64,000 nt of DNA from Asaia lannensis NBRC 102526 (lineage in GTDB: Bacteria > Pseudomonadota > Alphaproteobacteria > Acetobacterales > Acetobacteraceae): NCBI RefSeq assembly GCF_024054035.1, contig NZ_JAMXQU010000002.1, positions 310,001 through 374,000 on the forward strand, written 5' to 3'. The notes under the pieces were generated by a model. That model was not told the DNA's origin. It did no database searches and worked only from the letters and a program-made list of their open reading frames with translations. The translations under genes were made by a program, and so were the position numbers. This document shows, in pieces, positions 1-8,427 of this stretch; within the stretch, counting starts at the first letter, position 1, and every line of letters begins with the position of its first letter.

Positions 1-1
1 C

Positions 2-772
2 CTGTACGACATTGATCTGGCCCAGTTCGGCATCAATGCTCCTGTCACGCCGTTCGTCGGTGTCGGTGCAGGTTACCTGTGGCAGCATTACAACCCGATC
101 ACCACGGCTTACAGCAACGGCGCTGTGAACCGCGTTGGCGGCACGCAGGGTGGCTTCGCCTATCAGGGCATCGTCGGTGCAGCTTACGACATTCCGGGTG
201 TTCCGGGTCTCGCGCTCACCACCGAATACCGCATGATCGGCCAGACGTTCTCGGACGGCGCATACCGCTCCACCTCCTGGAACAGCAGCGGCCTGCATAA
301 GGGTCATGTGAACTTCGATCAGCGCTTCAACCACCAGTTCATCCTGGGTCTGCGCTATGCGTTCGATACGGCTCCCCCGCCGCCGCCGCCGGTTGCAGTC
401 GTTGCTCCGCCTGCAGTTCAGCCTGCCCGCACCTACCTGGTGTTCTTCGATTGGGACAAGTCGAACCTGACGGGCCGCGCTCGTGAGATCGTTGCCCAGG
501 CAGCTCAGGCTTCCACGCACGTCCAGACGACGCGCATCGAAGTCAACGGCTACACCGACAACTCTGCTGCTCACCCCGGTGCACGCGGCCAGAAGTACAA
601 CATGGGCCTTTCGGTCCGTCGCGCACAGTCGGTCAAGGCTGAGCTGATCCGTGACGGCGTTCCTGCCGCTGCGATCGACATCCACGGCTATGGCGAGCAG
701 CATCCGCTGGTCCCGACGGGTCCGAACACCCGTGAGCCGCAGAACCGTCGCGTCGAAATCATCCTTCGCTGA
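2..772 (+). CDS. OmpA family outer membrane protein, 5' partial
   Basis: The reading frame is open from the window edge, so the N-terminus lies outside; 256 residues remain. The first part has alternating aromatic/polar beta-barrel character and the Gly/Tyr-rich strands seen in OmpA-type porins. A proline hinge (about residue 123, PPPPPP then VAPP) leads into a C-terminal OmpA/MotB peptidoglycan-binding domain with the usual features: YLVFFDWDKSNL at its start, an NGYTDN segment, and NRRVEIILR at the end. By family knowledge the barrel sits in the outer membrane and the C-terminal domain binds diaminopimelate of peptidoglycan. A strong terminator follows directly. The identity is clear at family level; a specific role is not. 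Confidence 0.9.
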   Translation: MYDIDLAQFGINAPVTPFVGVGAGYLWQHYNPITTAYSNGAVNRVGGTQGGFAYQGIVGAAYDIPGVPGLALTTEYRMIGQTFSDGAYRSTSWNSSGLHKGHVNFDQRFNHQFILGLRYAFDTAPPPPPPVAVVAPPAVQPARTYLVFFDWDKSNLTGRAREIVAQAAQASTHVQTTRIEVNGYTDNSAAHPGARGQKYNMGLSVRRAQSVKAELIRDGVPAAAIDIHGYGEQHPLVPTGPNTREPQNRRVEIILR

Positions 773-821
773 TTTCGGCCTGAGAAAGAGGCCTCTTGGG
801 AGGTCTCTTGATCGGTTCCAG

Positions 822-862
822 AAAAAAGGCCTCCGGCATTCGTGCCGGAGGCCTTTTTCTTT
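822..862 (+). terminator. Rho-independent terminator after the OmpA gene
   Basis: A run of A residues, the stem AGGCCTCCGGCA, a short TTCG loop and its complement followed by TTTTT lie 50 bases after the OmpA stop codon. The flanking A and T tracts make it bidirectional in principle, but only the plus-strand gene ends here. Confidence 0.9.
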
Positions 863-954
863 GCCTGCCTCTTGTATTGACGATCCATGGATTACACGTA
901 TGTAATGTATGACAGATGATACTCTCCCGACATCGGGCTTCAAGGAGGTTGGTT

Positions 955-1098
955 ATGGCTCAGACATATCATATCGACCGTTCGGACCGCATCGGCTTCA
1001 CGCCCTCGGATCGTTCCGACGGAAATATCTTCCTTATGCTGGGTGCGATCGTGGGCGGTCTCTTTGCCATTGGGGCCATTGCCCTGCTGACGCTCTGA
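955..1098 (+). CDS. small single-span membrane protein, unknown function
   Basis: This 47-residue protein starts at the ATG preceded by a near-perfect AAGGAGG (941-947, spacing 7), which is why I prefer it to the upstream ATG at 916. The first 24 residues are polar with Asp/Arg pairs (HIDRSDR, PSDRSDG). Residues about 25-47 form one hydrophobic Gly/Ala-rich segment that ends the protein. It has its own strong terminator. A good Shine-Dalgarno, a clean hydrophobic tail and a terminator support a real gene. I do not recognise the family; a tail-anchored inner membrane peptide is the simplest reading. Confidence 0.65.
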   Translation: MAQTYHIDRSDRIGFTPSDRSDGNIFLMLGAIVGGLFAIGAIALLTL

Positions 1099-1127
1099 AC
1101 GAAGCAGTTCAATTCTACTGACCTTAC

Positions 1128-1158
1128 AAAAAAGCCCCGGCATGCCGGGTTTTTTTTG
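1128..1158 (+). terminator. Rho-independent terminator after the small membrane protein
   Basis: An A6 tract, the CCCGGCATGCCGGG hairpin and a T8 tract follow 30 bases after the stop codon. The symmetric A/T flanks would also serve minus-strand transcription arriving from prfC. Confidence 0.9.
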
Positions 1159-1224
1159 CTTGCCTTCGTCACATCGAAGACAAGGCAACGGCAATACGGT
1201 CATGAGACCGCAAGGCGCTGACGA

Positions 1225-2787
1225 TCAGCCAATCAGACCGATCTGCTTGATGTCGTGAAAAGCCAGATCGGGGTTCATTTCGACCATGCGGCGCATCATG
1301 AAGTTCGAGCTTGCCAGAAAAACCGGATCGCCATCGAGATCGTCCGCCATGGCCGAGCGATTGGCCATCGAGAATGCCTCGATCTTTGCACGCTCACCGG
1401 TTACCCAGCGTGCAATGGTGTAAGGCGTCGATTCAAACCCGATAGCCACGCCGTATTCACCCTGAAGTCGGGACTGTAGCACGTCGAGCTGAAGCGTTCC
1501 GACAACACCGACAATGGGGGGCAGGCCGTCCTGAGGGCGGAATAGCTGTACCACGCCCTCCTCGGCCAACTCGACCAGGGCCTGACGCAGCTTCTTGGCC
1601 TTCATGGCATCGTCCAGACGGACGCGGCGCAGGATTTCGGGCGCGAAATGAGGTACGCCAGTAAAGCGAAGTTCTTCACTTTCGGAAAGTGTATCGCCGA
1701 TACGCAATGTGCCGTGATTGGGCAGCCCCACTACGTCCCCGGCAAACGCTTCTTCCGCCAACTGACGATCGCGCGCAAAAAAGAACTGCGGCGTGTGAAG
1801 CGCGAACTGCTTGCCGGTACGCACATGCTTCAGGCGCATACCGCGCGTCAGGCGCCCTGAGCAGACGCGTGCAAATGCCATGCGGTCGCGATGGTTCGGA
1901 TCCATATTGGCCTGAATCTTGAAGATCAGCGCCGTGACCTGTTCCTCATCCGCCCTGACCTCACGCGTTTCACTCGGCTGGGCGCGCGGCTCGGGGCCGT
2001 AAGCCACGAGCGCATCCAGCAGATCGGTCACACCGATCTCTTTCATGGCGCTACCGAAGAACACAGGCGTCAGGTGCCCGGCATCGAAAGACTCACGATC
2101 GAAAAGCGGCAGTGCCGCCTCGACGAGTTCGAGCTCCTCGGACAGCGCAACCATGCGGGAATCCGACTGCGGCAGTCCGGCAGCATCGCCCCTGATTTCG
2201 CGTGTACGCATATCGTACGTTCCGGCAAAATGAGCCGCGCGACCGATCGGCCAGGTAGCGGGAGACGTGTCCAGCGCAAGCGTCGAGGCGATTTCGTCGA
2301 GCAGCCCGAAGCAGTCCTGCGCCTCGCGGTCCATCTTGTTGATAAACGTCACAATCGGGATATCGCGCAGGCGACAGATCTCGAACAGCTTGCGCGTACG
2401 ATCTTCGATACCCTTGGCTGCATCGATCACCATCACCGCACAATCGACAGCCGTGAGCGTCCGATAGGTATCCTCGGAGAAGTCCTCATGGCCCGGTGTG
2501 TCGAGCAGATTGAAAACGCAGCCGCCATATTCGAACGTCATGACGGATGTCACGACCGAGATGCCGCGATCGCGCTCGATGCCCATCCAGTCGGATTTGG
2601 TACGACGGCGCTCACCTTTGGCCCGCACGTTGCCTGCAAGCTGAATGGCACCGCCAGCGCGCAGGATACGCTCAGTCAGGGTCGTCTTACCGGCGTCCGG
2701 ATGGGAAATAATGGCAAACGTCCGGCGTCGGCGGATCTCGCTGGCAAGACCGGTGGCGGAAACGGGGGCGGACGCGGCTTCGGACAT
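1225..2787 (-). CDS. prfC: peptide chain release factor 3
   Basis: This 520-residue translational GTPase removes RF1/RF2 from the ribosome after termination. The G motifs are visible: HPDAGKTT at 29-36 (G1), DTPGHEDF at 96-103 (G3) and NKMD at 150-153 (G4). The C-terminal half has the elongation-factor-like domain II and the RF3 C-terminal domain, and the length fits the family (about 520-530). It lies just downstream of rpsD on the same strand, with an inverted repeat between them. EF-G is excluded by the length and by the RF3-type sequence after G4 (NKMDREAQDCFGLLDEI). Confidence 0.95.
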   Translation of the reverse strand: MSEAASAPVSATGLASEIRRRRTFAIISHPDAGKTTLTERILRAGGAIQLAGNVRAKGERRRTKSDWMGIERDRGISVVTSVMTFEYGGCVFNLLDTPGHEDFSEDTYRTLTAVDCAVMVIDAAKGIEDRTRKLFEICRLRDIPIVTFINKMDREAQDCFGLLDEIASTLALDTSPATWPIGRAAHFAGTYDMRTREIRGDAAGLPQSDSRMVALSEELELVEAALPLFDRESFDAGHLTPVFFGSAMKEIGVTDLLDALVAYGPEPRAQPSETREVRADEEQVTALIFKIQANMDPNHRDRMAFARVCSGRLTRGMRLKHVRTGKQFALHTPQFFFARDRQLAEEAFAGDVVGLPNHGTLRIGDTLSESEELRFTGVPHFAPEILRRVRLDDAMKAKKLRQALVELAEEGVVQLFRPQDGLPPIVGVVGTLQLDVLQSRLQGEYGVAIGFESTPYTIARWVTGERAKIEAFSMANRSAMADDLDGDPVFLASSNFMMRRMVEMNPDLAFHDIKQIGLIG

Positions 2788-2827
2788 CGGGAAGACCTTC
2801 GCTTGAATTCAGGGACCAGAAATGACG

Positions 2828-2860
2828 AATGCCGGACCAGGGTGACCCCGATCCGGCATT
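2828..2860 (-). terminator. inverted repeat between rpsD and prfC
   Basis: AATGCCGGA and TCCGGCATT form a perfect 9-bp stem around a 15-base loop, 31 bases past the rpsD stop codon. On the minus strand it is followed only by TCGTCATTTC, so it is a weak or partial terminator; some readthrough into prfC is likely. Confidence 0.5.
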
Positions 2861-2891
2861 GGCCGAAAAACACCCGGTAGAGACGGGTCTT

Positions 2892-3509
2892 TTAGCGCGA
2901 GTAGAACTCGACCACGAGGTTCGGTTCCATCTGCACGGGGTACGGCACATCGGACAGACGCGGGCTGCGAACGAACTTGCCCTTCATCTGGCGATGATCG
3001 ACCTCGATGTATTCCGGCACGTCACGCTCGGCGGACTGTGCGGCATCGAGAACGACAGCAAGCTGCTTGGACTTCTCACGCACTTCGATGACGTCACCGT
3101 CACGAACGAGGTAGGAAGGAATGTTCACCTTGCGGCCGTTGACCGTCACGTGACCGTGGCTGACGAACTGACGAGCAGCGAACGGGGTAATCGCGAACTT
3201 GAGGCGGTAGATCACCGCATCCAGGCGACGCTCCAGCAGGTCGATCAGGTTCTCTGACGTATCGCCCTTACGACGGACGGCTTCGTCATAGTACTTGCGG
3301 AACTGCTTCTCGCTGATGTTGCCGTAATAGCCCTTGAGCTTCTGCTTGGCCATCAGCTGGATCGAGAAGTCGGAGGGCTTCTGCTTGCGGCGCTGGCCAT
3401 GCTGACCGGGTCCGTATTCCCGCTTGTTGACCGGCGACTTGGCGCGGCCCCACAGGTTTACGCCCAGACGGCGATTGATTTTGTACTTGCTCTCTTGGCG
3501 CTTGCTCAT
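2892..3509 (-). CDS. rpsD: 30S ribosomal protein S4
   Basis: S4 nucleates assembly of the 5' domain of 16S rRNA and often represses its own translation. I start it at [16 protein letters not shown] because this matches the alphaproteobacterial S4 N-terminus and gives 205 residues, the usual length; the frame stays open another 56 codons upstream, but that stretch has no S4 character. The conserved GPGQHGQRR segment and the central S4 RNA-binding domain ([12 protein letters not shown] followed by [14 protein letters not shown]) are present. The gene is monocistronic or joined to prfC, as is common in alphaproteobacteria. Confidence 0.96.
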   Translation of the reverse strand: MSKRQESKYKINRRLGVNLWGRAKSPVNKREYGPGQHGQRRKQKPSDFSIQLMAKQKLKGYYGNISEKQFRKYYDEAVRRKGDTSENLIDLLERRLDAVIYRLKFAITPFAARQFVSHGHVTVNGRKVNIPSYLVRDGDVIEVREKSKQLAVVLDAAQSAERDVPEYIEVDHRQMKGKFVRSPRLSDVPYPVQMEPNLVVEFYSR

Positions 3510-3844
3510 ATGCAAGGACTCGCTTCGACTTCGGGCTGTCCTGACGCTGCGCGACAGCCGCATGTTGCGCCGGTAGGCCTTTCCCCGAATTGAGAAAGAC
3601 GGGCGCATCCCTCGAACCGATGTCACGGGATGCAGAACCCGATATGACAACGGCCGGCATGTCCACGTTCCCGGCAATAGCGGCGGCTCGTATAGGACCC
3701 CCCTTCTCCTGTCAATCGAAATCCCGTCGGGGGATCACCGGCGCGGGAGCGGGAGCGGGCAAAAACGCGTGTATGGGGAACGTCCCGTGTTGTGATGCGT
3801 CTGCATGACATGTCATTATATTCGACGTTCATGGAGCTGTAATC

Positions 3845-4315
3845 ATGGCTATTTTCAAGTTCAATCGCGCCGCCGGGCGCAAACTCAACGATCAGGCCGA
3901 AGTCACGGCAATCAATCCGGCAGGTGCGCCTGCTCCCAAAGCCCCCCATGAAAACCTGATCAAACGGGCGTTCAAGAGCTACGGCATGTCCCAGCTCGCG
4001 GTTTCGCACATCACCGTGCGCGATACCACGATTGCCGTGAAGGGCAAGGCAGGGAGCGGGGCCGAACGCGACGCCATCATTCTTGCTGCTGGCAATATCG
4101 CAGGCATCGATACGGTTCATGCCGATATCGCCGTTCCGGAGGGAACACCTGCCCCGGTCTTTCATCAGGTGTCACCGGGGGAAGATCTTCATGCCATCGC
4201 CGAAAAGACCGATGCCGACGTAACGGCTGCCGATCTGCACAAGGCGAATGAAGCCGAACTCGCCCATCATGACGGCGTGTATCCCGGTCAGACGATCCGT
4301 ATCCCGGAAGCCTGA
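3845..4315 (+). CDS. BON and LysM domain protein, Kbp/YgaU-like
   Basis: This 156-residue protein has the architecture of E. coli Kbp (YgaU): a short N-terminal segment (MAIFKFNRAAGRKLND), a BON domain over about residues 40-100 (VSHITVRDTTIAVKGKAG, then ILAAGNIAGIDTVHADI) and a C-terminal LysM domain (HQVSPGEDLHAIAEK ending YPGQTIRIPEA). No signal peptide is visible, as in Kbp. In E. coli, Kbp binds potassium and changes conformation; by homology a cytoplasmic K+-sensing or osmotic role is likely but unproven here. A GGAG lies 9 bases before the ATG. It converges on the MATE pump gene. Confidence 0.85.
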   Translation: MAIFKFNRAAGRKLNDQAEVTAINPAGAPAPKAPHENLIKRAFKSYGMSQLAVSHITVRDTTIAVKGKAGSGAERDAIILAAGNIAGIDTVHADIAVPEGTPAPVFHQVSPGEDLHAIAEKTDADVTAADLHKANEAELAHHDGVYPGQTIRIPEA

Positions 4316-4348
4316 GCCGTCATGACTCCCGCTGCCTGCAGGACGCAT

Positions 4349-5776
4349 TCAGGCAGTCTCTGCAAGCGCGGGCACCGGCAAGGTATTCCCTTCACGCAGT
4401 TTCCGACGCATCGTAAAAACGAGGCGTATCGAGAGTAGTACCGCAAGGATCCCGAGCCCCGTTGCCAGGCCGATCCATAGCCCCGCTGCACCGTATCCCC
4501 CGTGGAAAGCCAGCCAGTCCCCACCGAAAATGGAGATGGGCACATAAGTAGCGATCATCAGGACCATGGGCATGAACGTGTCGTGACATCCGCGCAGCGC
4601 GCCTGAACAGACACATTGTACTCCATCGAGTATCTGGAAAATCCCGGCAATTTTGAGCAGCGTTACAGCCAGAGGAATCACCTCGGCGGCATCATGGCTG
4701 TGAACATCGATATAGAATGCGGCGATATGCTCGGGAAAGAACAGCAGGATTGCTGCCGTAAAACTCGTCCAGACCAGAACGAGCGCCATGGCGCCCAAGG
4801 TGGAGCGTAACGCTGCCACAGGCGACCCTGCACCCAGCCAGTAAGCCACGCGTATGTTGACGGCCTGCGACAAGGCCAGACTGATCATGAAAGCCGTACT
4901 GGTAACGCTCAGGGCAATCTGATGAGCCGCAGAAGAGACCGCTCCCAGAGCACCTGCATGAAGACCGGTCATCTGAAAGGCCAGAATTTCAGCGCCTGTC
5001 GCGCCCATCATGGGCAGCCCAAGCCTGAGCATTTCACGTATCGCTGCCCCGTTCGGGCGTGTCAGACGCAAATGCGGCCTCAGATGGGCTTGGCGTCTTG
5101 CAAGCAGCACGAGCAGAAACGCAACGGACCAGCCCGTTACGATCGTGGCGCATGCCGATCCCCACAGACCCATTTTCGGTAGACCGAAACGGCCATGGAT
5201 GAGCCCGGCATTCAGAAAGCCGTTCATTACGGCCATGCCAGGCATGGTCCAGAGCAACAGACGTTCGCTGCCGAACGCAGGCAGGATGATACGCAACAGC
5301 CCGATGATGACGAGATTGGGCAAGAGCGCCCAGAGCAGCAGATGCATGAAGCGGCTGCCCTGATGCACGATCACCGAGGGCTCGTTGAAGAACAGAAGCA
5401 ATGATCCGGCTGGCAGGAGAATGGCCAGCACAGGCAAACAGAGAAGCAGGGCTAGCAGAACGCCTGACGTCACGATGCCTGACATATCGTCCAGCGCATT
5501 CTGCGAGGCAAAGGCCCGCCCACGCGCCCGAGCGATCAGGATGCTCGCACCGCCCAAGGCGGACTGGAACGTGATGAAAGTGCAGAAAAACAGATTGGTC
5601 GTCATGCCGCCCACAGCGAGCGCCGTAGCCCCCAGACTGCCCAGCAGAACCGTATCGGTCACGTTCATGGCCATCTCGCTCAGCTGCGAAAAACTGAGCG
5701 GTGCAGCAATGCGCAGTAGCGCACGAAAATGATCCCCCCAGCGCGGGAGGGCCGATGTGGCAGGCGTTTGTGTCAT
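4349..5776 (-). CDS. MATE family efflux transporter
   Basis: This inner membrane antiporter of the multidrug and toxic compound extrusion family has 475 residues when started at MTQTPATSALPRW; the frame is open 28 codons further upstream, but that stretch is Cys/Arg-rich and unlike the family. About twelve hydrophobic segments are visible. The N-terminal family signature region (LSFSQLSEMAMNVTDTVLLG) and its mirror in the second half (LGLPMMGATGAEILAFQMTG) show the two six-helix repeats. MATE pumps exchange cationic or organic substrates for H+ or Na+; the substrate cannot be told from sequence. The gene is divergent from cysS, with 96 bases between the starts. Confidence 0.92.
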   Translation of the reverse strand: MTQTPATSALPRWGDHFRALLRIAAPLSFSQLSEMAMNVTDTVLLGSLGATALAVGGMTTNLFFCTFITFQSALGGASILIARARGRAFASQNALDDMSGIVTSGVLLALLLCLPVLAILLPAGSLLLFFNEPSVIVHQGSRFMHLLLWALLPNLVIIGLLRIILPAFGSERLLLWTMPGMAVMNGFLNAGLIHGRFGLPKMGLWGSACATIVTGWSVAFLLVLLARRQAHLRPHLRLTRPNGAAIREMLRLGLPMMGATGAEILAFQMTGLHAGALGAVSSAAHQIALSVTSTAFMISLALSQAVNIRVAYWLGAGSPVAALRSTLGAMALVLVWTSFTAAILLFFPEHIAAFYIDVHSHDAAEVIPLAVTLLKIAGIFQILDGVQCVCSGALRGCHDTFMPMVLMIATYVPISIFGGDWLAFHGGYGAAGLWIGLATGLGILAVLLSIRLVFTMRRKLREGNTLPVPALAETA

Positions 5777-5872
5777 GACAGCCTGCTTACAGCAGTGCCG
5801 GGGGAAAACCAGCACGCAAAGCCGTAAATTAGAGTTGCACGAAGCGCGGGGCTGACGCATCTACTCTGTCTT

Positions 5873-7228
5873 ATGGCCACCCCTCCCTATTCCCTGTCCC
5901 TTCATGACAGCCAGACAAGGCAGAAGCAGGTTTTCACACCGCTGGATCCTGCCAATGTGCGTGTCTATTACTGTGGACCCACGGTTTATGACGCCGTGCA
6001 TATCGGCAATCTGCGCGCAATGCTCAGCGCCGACATTCTCGTGCGCCTTCTGCGCGCCGTTTTTCCGCGCGTGACCTTCGTACGCAATATCACCGATGTC
6101 GATGACAAGATCACGACCCGTGCGCGGGAGAACGGTGAAGGTATAGAGGCCCTGACAGCACGCACGACAGAGGCCTTTCACGAGGATGTCGCGGCGCTCG
6201 GCATCCTCCCCCCCGATATCGAGCCACGCGCCACGCATCATATCGACGATATGCTGGCCATGATCGCCCAGCTTATCGCCAATGGTCACGCCTACGAGGC
6301 GGAGGGCCATGTCCTGTTCGCCGTGGATCGCTGCGCCAGCTATGGCAGCCTGTCGGGACGCACGCCGGACGACCTTCTGGCAGGTGCGCGGGTCGAGATT
6401 GCGCCCTACAAGCGTCACCCCGGCGACTTCGTCCTGTGGAAGCCCTCGACACCTGAGCAGCCGGGATGGGACAGCCCCTATGGGCGCGGCCGCCCGGGCT
6501 GGCATATCGAATGCTCTGCCATGTCGCGTCGCTATCTTGGAGAGAGCTTCGACATCCATGGCGGCGGCGACGATCTGCTGTTCCCCCATCATGAGAACGA
6601 GCGGGCACAATCCCTGTGCTGCAATCCCGGCAGCAGTTTTGCACGCTACTGGCTGCATAATGCGATGCTGCTGTCGAATGGCGAGAAAATGTCCAAATCC
6701 CTGGGCAATTTCTTCACCATACGCGAAGTGCTGACCCGTGCGCCCGCCGAAGCTCTGCGCCTGCTGATGCTCGGCACGCATTACCGTTCCGTGCTCGACT
6801 TCACATGGGACAAGCTGGACGAATCAAAGCGCACGCTCGACCGCTTTTATCGCGCCCTGGAAAAGACGCCCGCAGAGTCGGCTGGAACGGTCACGCCGGC
6901 TTTCATGCAGGCCCTGTGCGATGACATGAACACACCGCTGGCCATTTCCTGCCTCCATCCGCTGGCAGATGCGGCACTCGCAGGCGATGCTGAGGCCGCT
7001 GCCTCTCTGAAGGCCTGCGCCAACATGATCGGCCTGCTTGGCCTTTCACCCGACGAATGGTTCCGCGCGGGTTCGGACGATGAAGCGATCGATGCGCTCA
7101 TCATCCAGCGTGCAGAAGCCAAGAAAACACGCAATTTCGCTCTCGCAGACTCAATACGTGCCCAGCTCGCCGAGCAGGGGATCATTCTTGAAGACACGGC
7201 TCAGGGCACGACATGGAGGCGCGCATGA
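5873..7228 (+). CDS. cysS: cysteinyl-tRNA synthetase
   Basis: This 451-residue class I aminoacyl-tRNA synthetase charges tRNA-Cys. The CGPTVYD zinc-site segment is at 34-40, the HIGH-type motif reads HIGN at 43-46, and KMSKS at about 272-276 lies in EKMSKSLGN. The zinc/HHE-type segment HHENERAQS and the C-terminal helical anticodon-binding region (ending EQGIILEDTAQGTTWRR) are present. The length fits the family. The stop codon overlaps the ATG of the downstream methyltransferase (ATGA), so the two are translationally coupled. Confidence 0.97.
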   Translation: MATPPYSLSLHDSQTRQKQVFTPLDPANVRVYYCGPTVYDAVHIGNLRAMLSADILVRLLRAVFPRVTFVRNITDVDDKITTRARENGEGIEALTARTTEAFHEDVAALGILPPDIEPRATHHIDDMLAMIAQLIANGHAYEAEGHVLFAVDRCASYGSLSGRTPDDLLAGARVEIAPYKRHPGDFVLWKPSTPEQPGWDSPYGRGRPGWHIECSAMSRRYLGESFDIHGGGDDLLFPHHENERAQSLCCNPGSSFARYWLHNAMLLSNGEKMSKSLGNFFTIREVLTRAPAEALRLLMLGTHYRSVLDFTWDKLDESKRTLDRFYRALEKTPAESAGTVTPAFMQALCDDMNTPLAISCLHPLADAALAGDAEAAASLKACANMIGLLGLSPDEWFRAGSDDEAIDALIIQRAEAKKTRNFALADSIRAQLAEQGIILEDTAQGTTWRRA

Positions 7229-8004
7229 CAGGTCGCGATGGTGGGGCCGATATCGGACCGATCGGGGAATTCAGCCCAGTCGTCATTCTGGTTCGCCCCC
7301 AGCTTGCCGAGAATGTCGGCACAACGGCGCGCGCCATGGCCAATGGTGGACTGTTTCATCTGCGTCTTGTCGCCCCACGGGACGGCTGGCCGCAGGAACG
7401 GGCCTGGTATGCCTCCTCCGGTGCAGACCGCATTCTCGATGCGGCGCAGGTTTTCGATACCGTCGACGAGGCCGTTGCCGACCTCCACCACGTCATGGCG
7501 ACCTGCCCGCGCCCCCGGCATATCGTCAAGACGGTCATGACAGCGCGTGGTGCGGCCTCCGAGCTGCGCGCGATCGCCGATCGCGGTCTGCGTGCCGGAT
7601 TGCTGTTCGGCCCCGAGCGTGCCGGGCTCGATAACGAGGATATGGCGCGTGCCGATATTCTCATACGCTATCCGCTCAATCCGGATTTCATGTCGCTCAA
7701 TCTGGCGCAGGCCGTTCTGATCATGGCGTATGAATGGTGGATGGCCTGTGAAACCACACCACCCCGCACATTGATGACCAATGAGACCCATGTCGCGACA
7801 AAAGGCGAACTCGAGAATTTCCTCGGTCATCTGACACGCGATCTCGACGAATGCGGATTTCTGCGCAACGAGCAAAAGCGGCCCGGCATGGTGCGTAACC
7901 TGCGTCATCTGTTCCAGCGCGGGGAAGTGACCGAACAGGAACTGCGCACCATGCATGGCGTGGTAACAGAACTGTCCAACGGGCGTCGCGCCCGCCAGAA
8001 ATAG
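7225..8004 (+). CDS. TrmJ-like tRNA 2'-O-methyltransferase (SpoU/SPOUT family)
   Basis: This 259-residue SAM-dependent 2'-O-ribose methyltransferase begins at the ATG of an ATGA overlap with cysS, with GGAGG 5 bases upstream; the ATG at 7213 is a longer alternative. SPOUT motif 1 is ENVGTTARAM near the N-terminus, motif 2 is LLFGPERAGLDNED, and motif 3 is PLNPDFMSLNLAQAV, all in the deep-trefoil-knot domain. The sequence fits TrmJ (2'-O-methylation of C32/U32 in tRNA) better than TrmL or TrmH because of the WPQERAWYASSGA segment and the long C-terminal tail. Coupling to cysS suggests joint expression of tRNA charging and modification. The exact tRNA target is inferred. Confidence 0.85.
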   Translation: MTGRDGGADIGPIGEFSPVVILVRPQLAENVGTTARAMANGGLFHLRLVAPRDGWPQERAWYASSGADRILDAAQVFDTVDEAVADLHHVMATCPRPRHIVKTVMTARGAASELRAIADRGLRAGLLFGPERAGLDNEDMARADILIRYPLNPDFMSLNLAQAVLIMAYEWWMACETTPPRTLMTNETHVATKGELENFLGHLTRDLDECGFLRNEQKRPGMVRNLRHLFQRGEVTEQELRTMHGVVTELSNGRRARQK

Positions 8005-8011
8005 GCGTCAG

Positions 8012-8395
8012 ATGTTGTTTCAGGGCATTCATCATGTGGCGATCATCGCCTCTGATTATCAGAAATCACGCGCTTTCTATACCGAGACGCTGGGGCTGAA
8101 GATCATACGTGAAGTCTGGCGCGCCCAGCGCCAGTCGTGGAAATGCGACATCGCAGCGGGTAACACCCAGATCGAGCTGTTCTCTTTTCCGACCCCGCCA
8201 TCCCGTCCGAGCCATCCCGAGGCAGCGGGCCTGCGTCACCTCGCTTTCGAAGTGCAGGACATGCAAAAAGCGGTCGAGCATCTGACCGGCCATGGTGTCC
8301 CCTGCGAGCCGATCAGGACGGATCCCTATACCGGCAAGCTGTACACCTTCTTCAGCGATCCCGACGGACTGCCGCTCGAACTCTATCAGAGCTGA
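8012..8395 (+). CDS. VOC family protein, YaeR/GloA2-like
   Basis: This 127-residue vicinal oxygen chelate protein starts 7 bases after the methyltransferase and probably shares its mRNA. Two beta-alpha-beta-beta-beta modules are visible: IHHVAIIASDYQKSRAFYTE with the metal-ligand His, then GLRHLAFEVQDMQKAVEHL, and a C-terminal DPDGLPLELYQS supplying the Glu ligand. These match the YaeR (putative glyoxalase I-like metalloenzyme) subgroup. The reaction is unknown for most members; glyoxalase I activity should not be assumed. Confidence 0.82.
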   Translation: MLFQGIHHVAIIASDYQKSRAFYTETLGLKIIREVWRAQRQSWKCDIAAGNTQIELFSFPTPPSRPSHPEAAGLRHLAFEVQDMQKAVEHLTGHGVPCEPIRTDPYTGKLYTFFSDPDGLPLELYQS

Positions 8396-8427
8396 GGCCG
8401 CGAACTGCGCTCGCGACAGGCCTGTCT

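Noticed and set aside
4332-4356. CTGCCTG/CAGGCAG hairpin at the end of the MATE gene as a terminator
   Set aside because: It overlaps the MATE stop codon and has no T tract on either strand.
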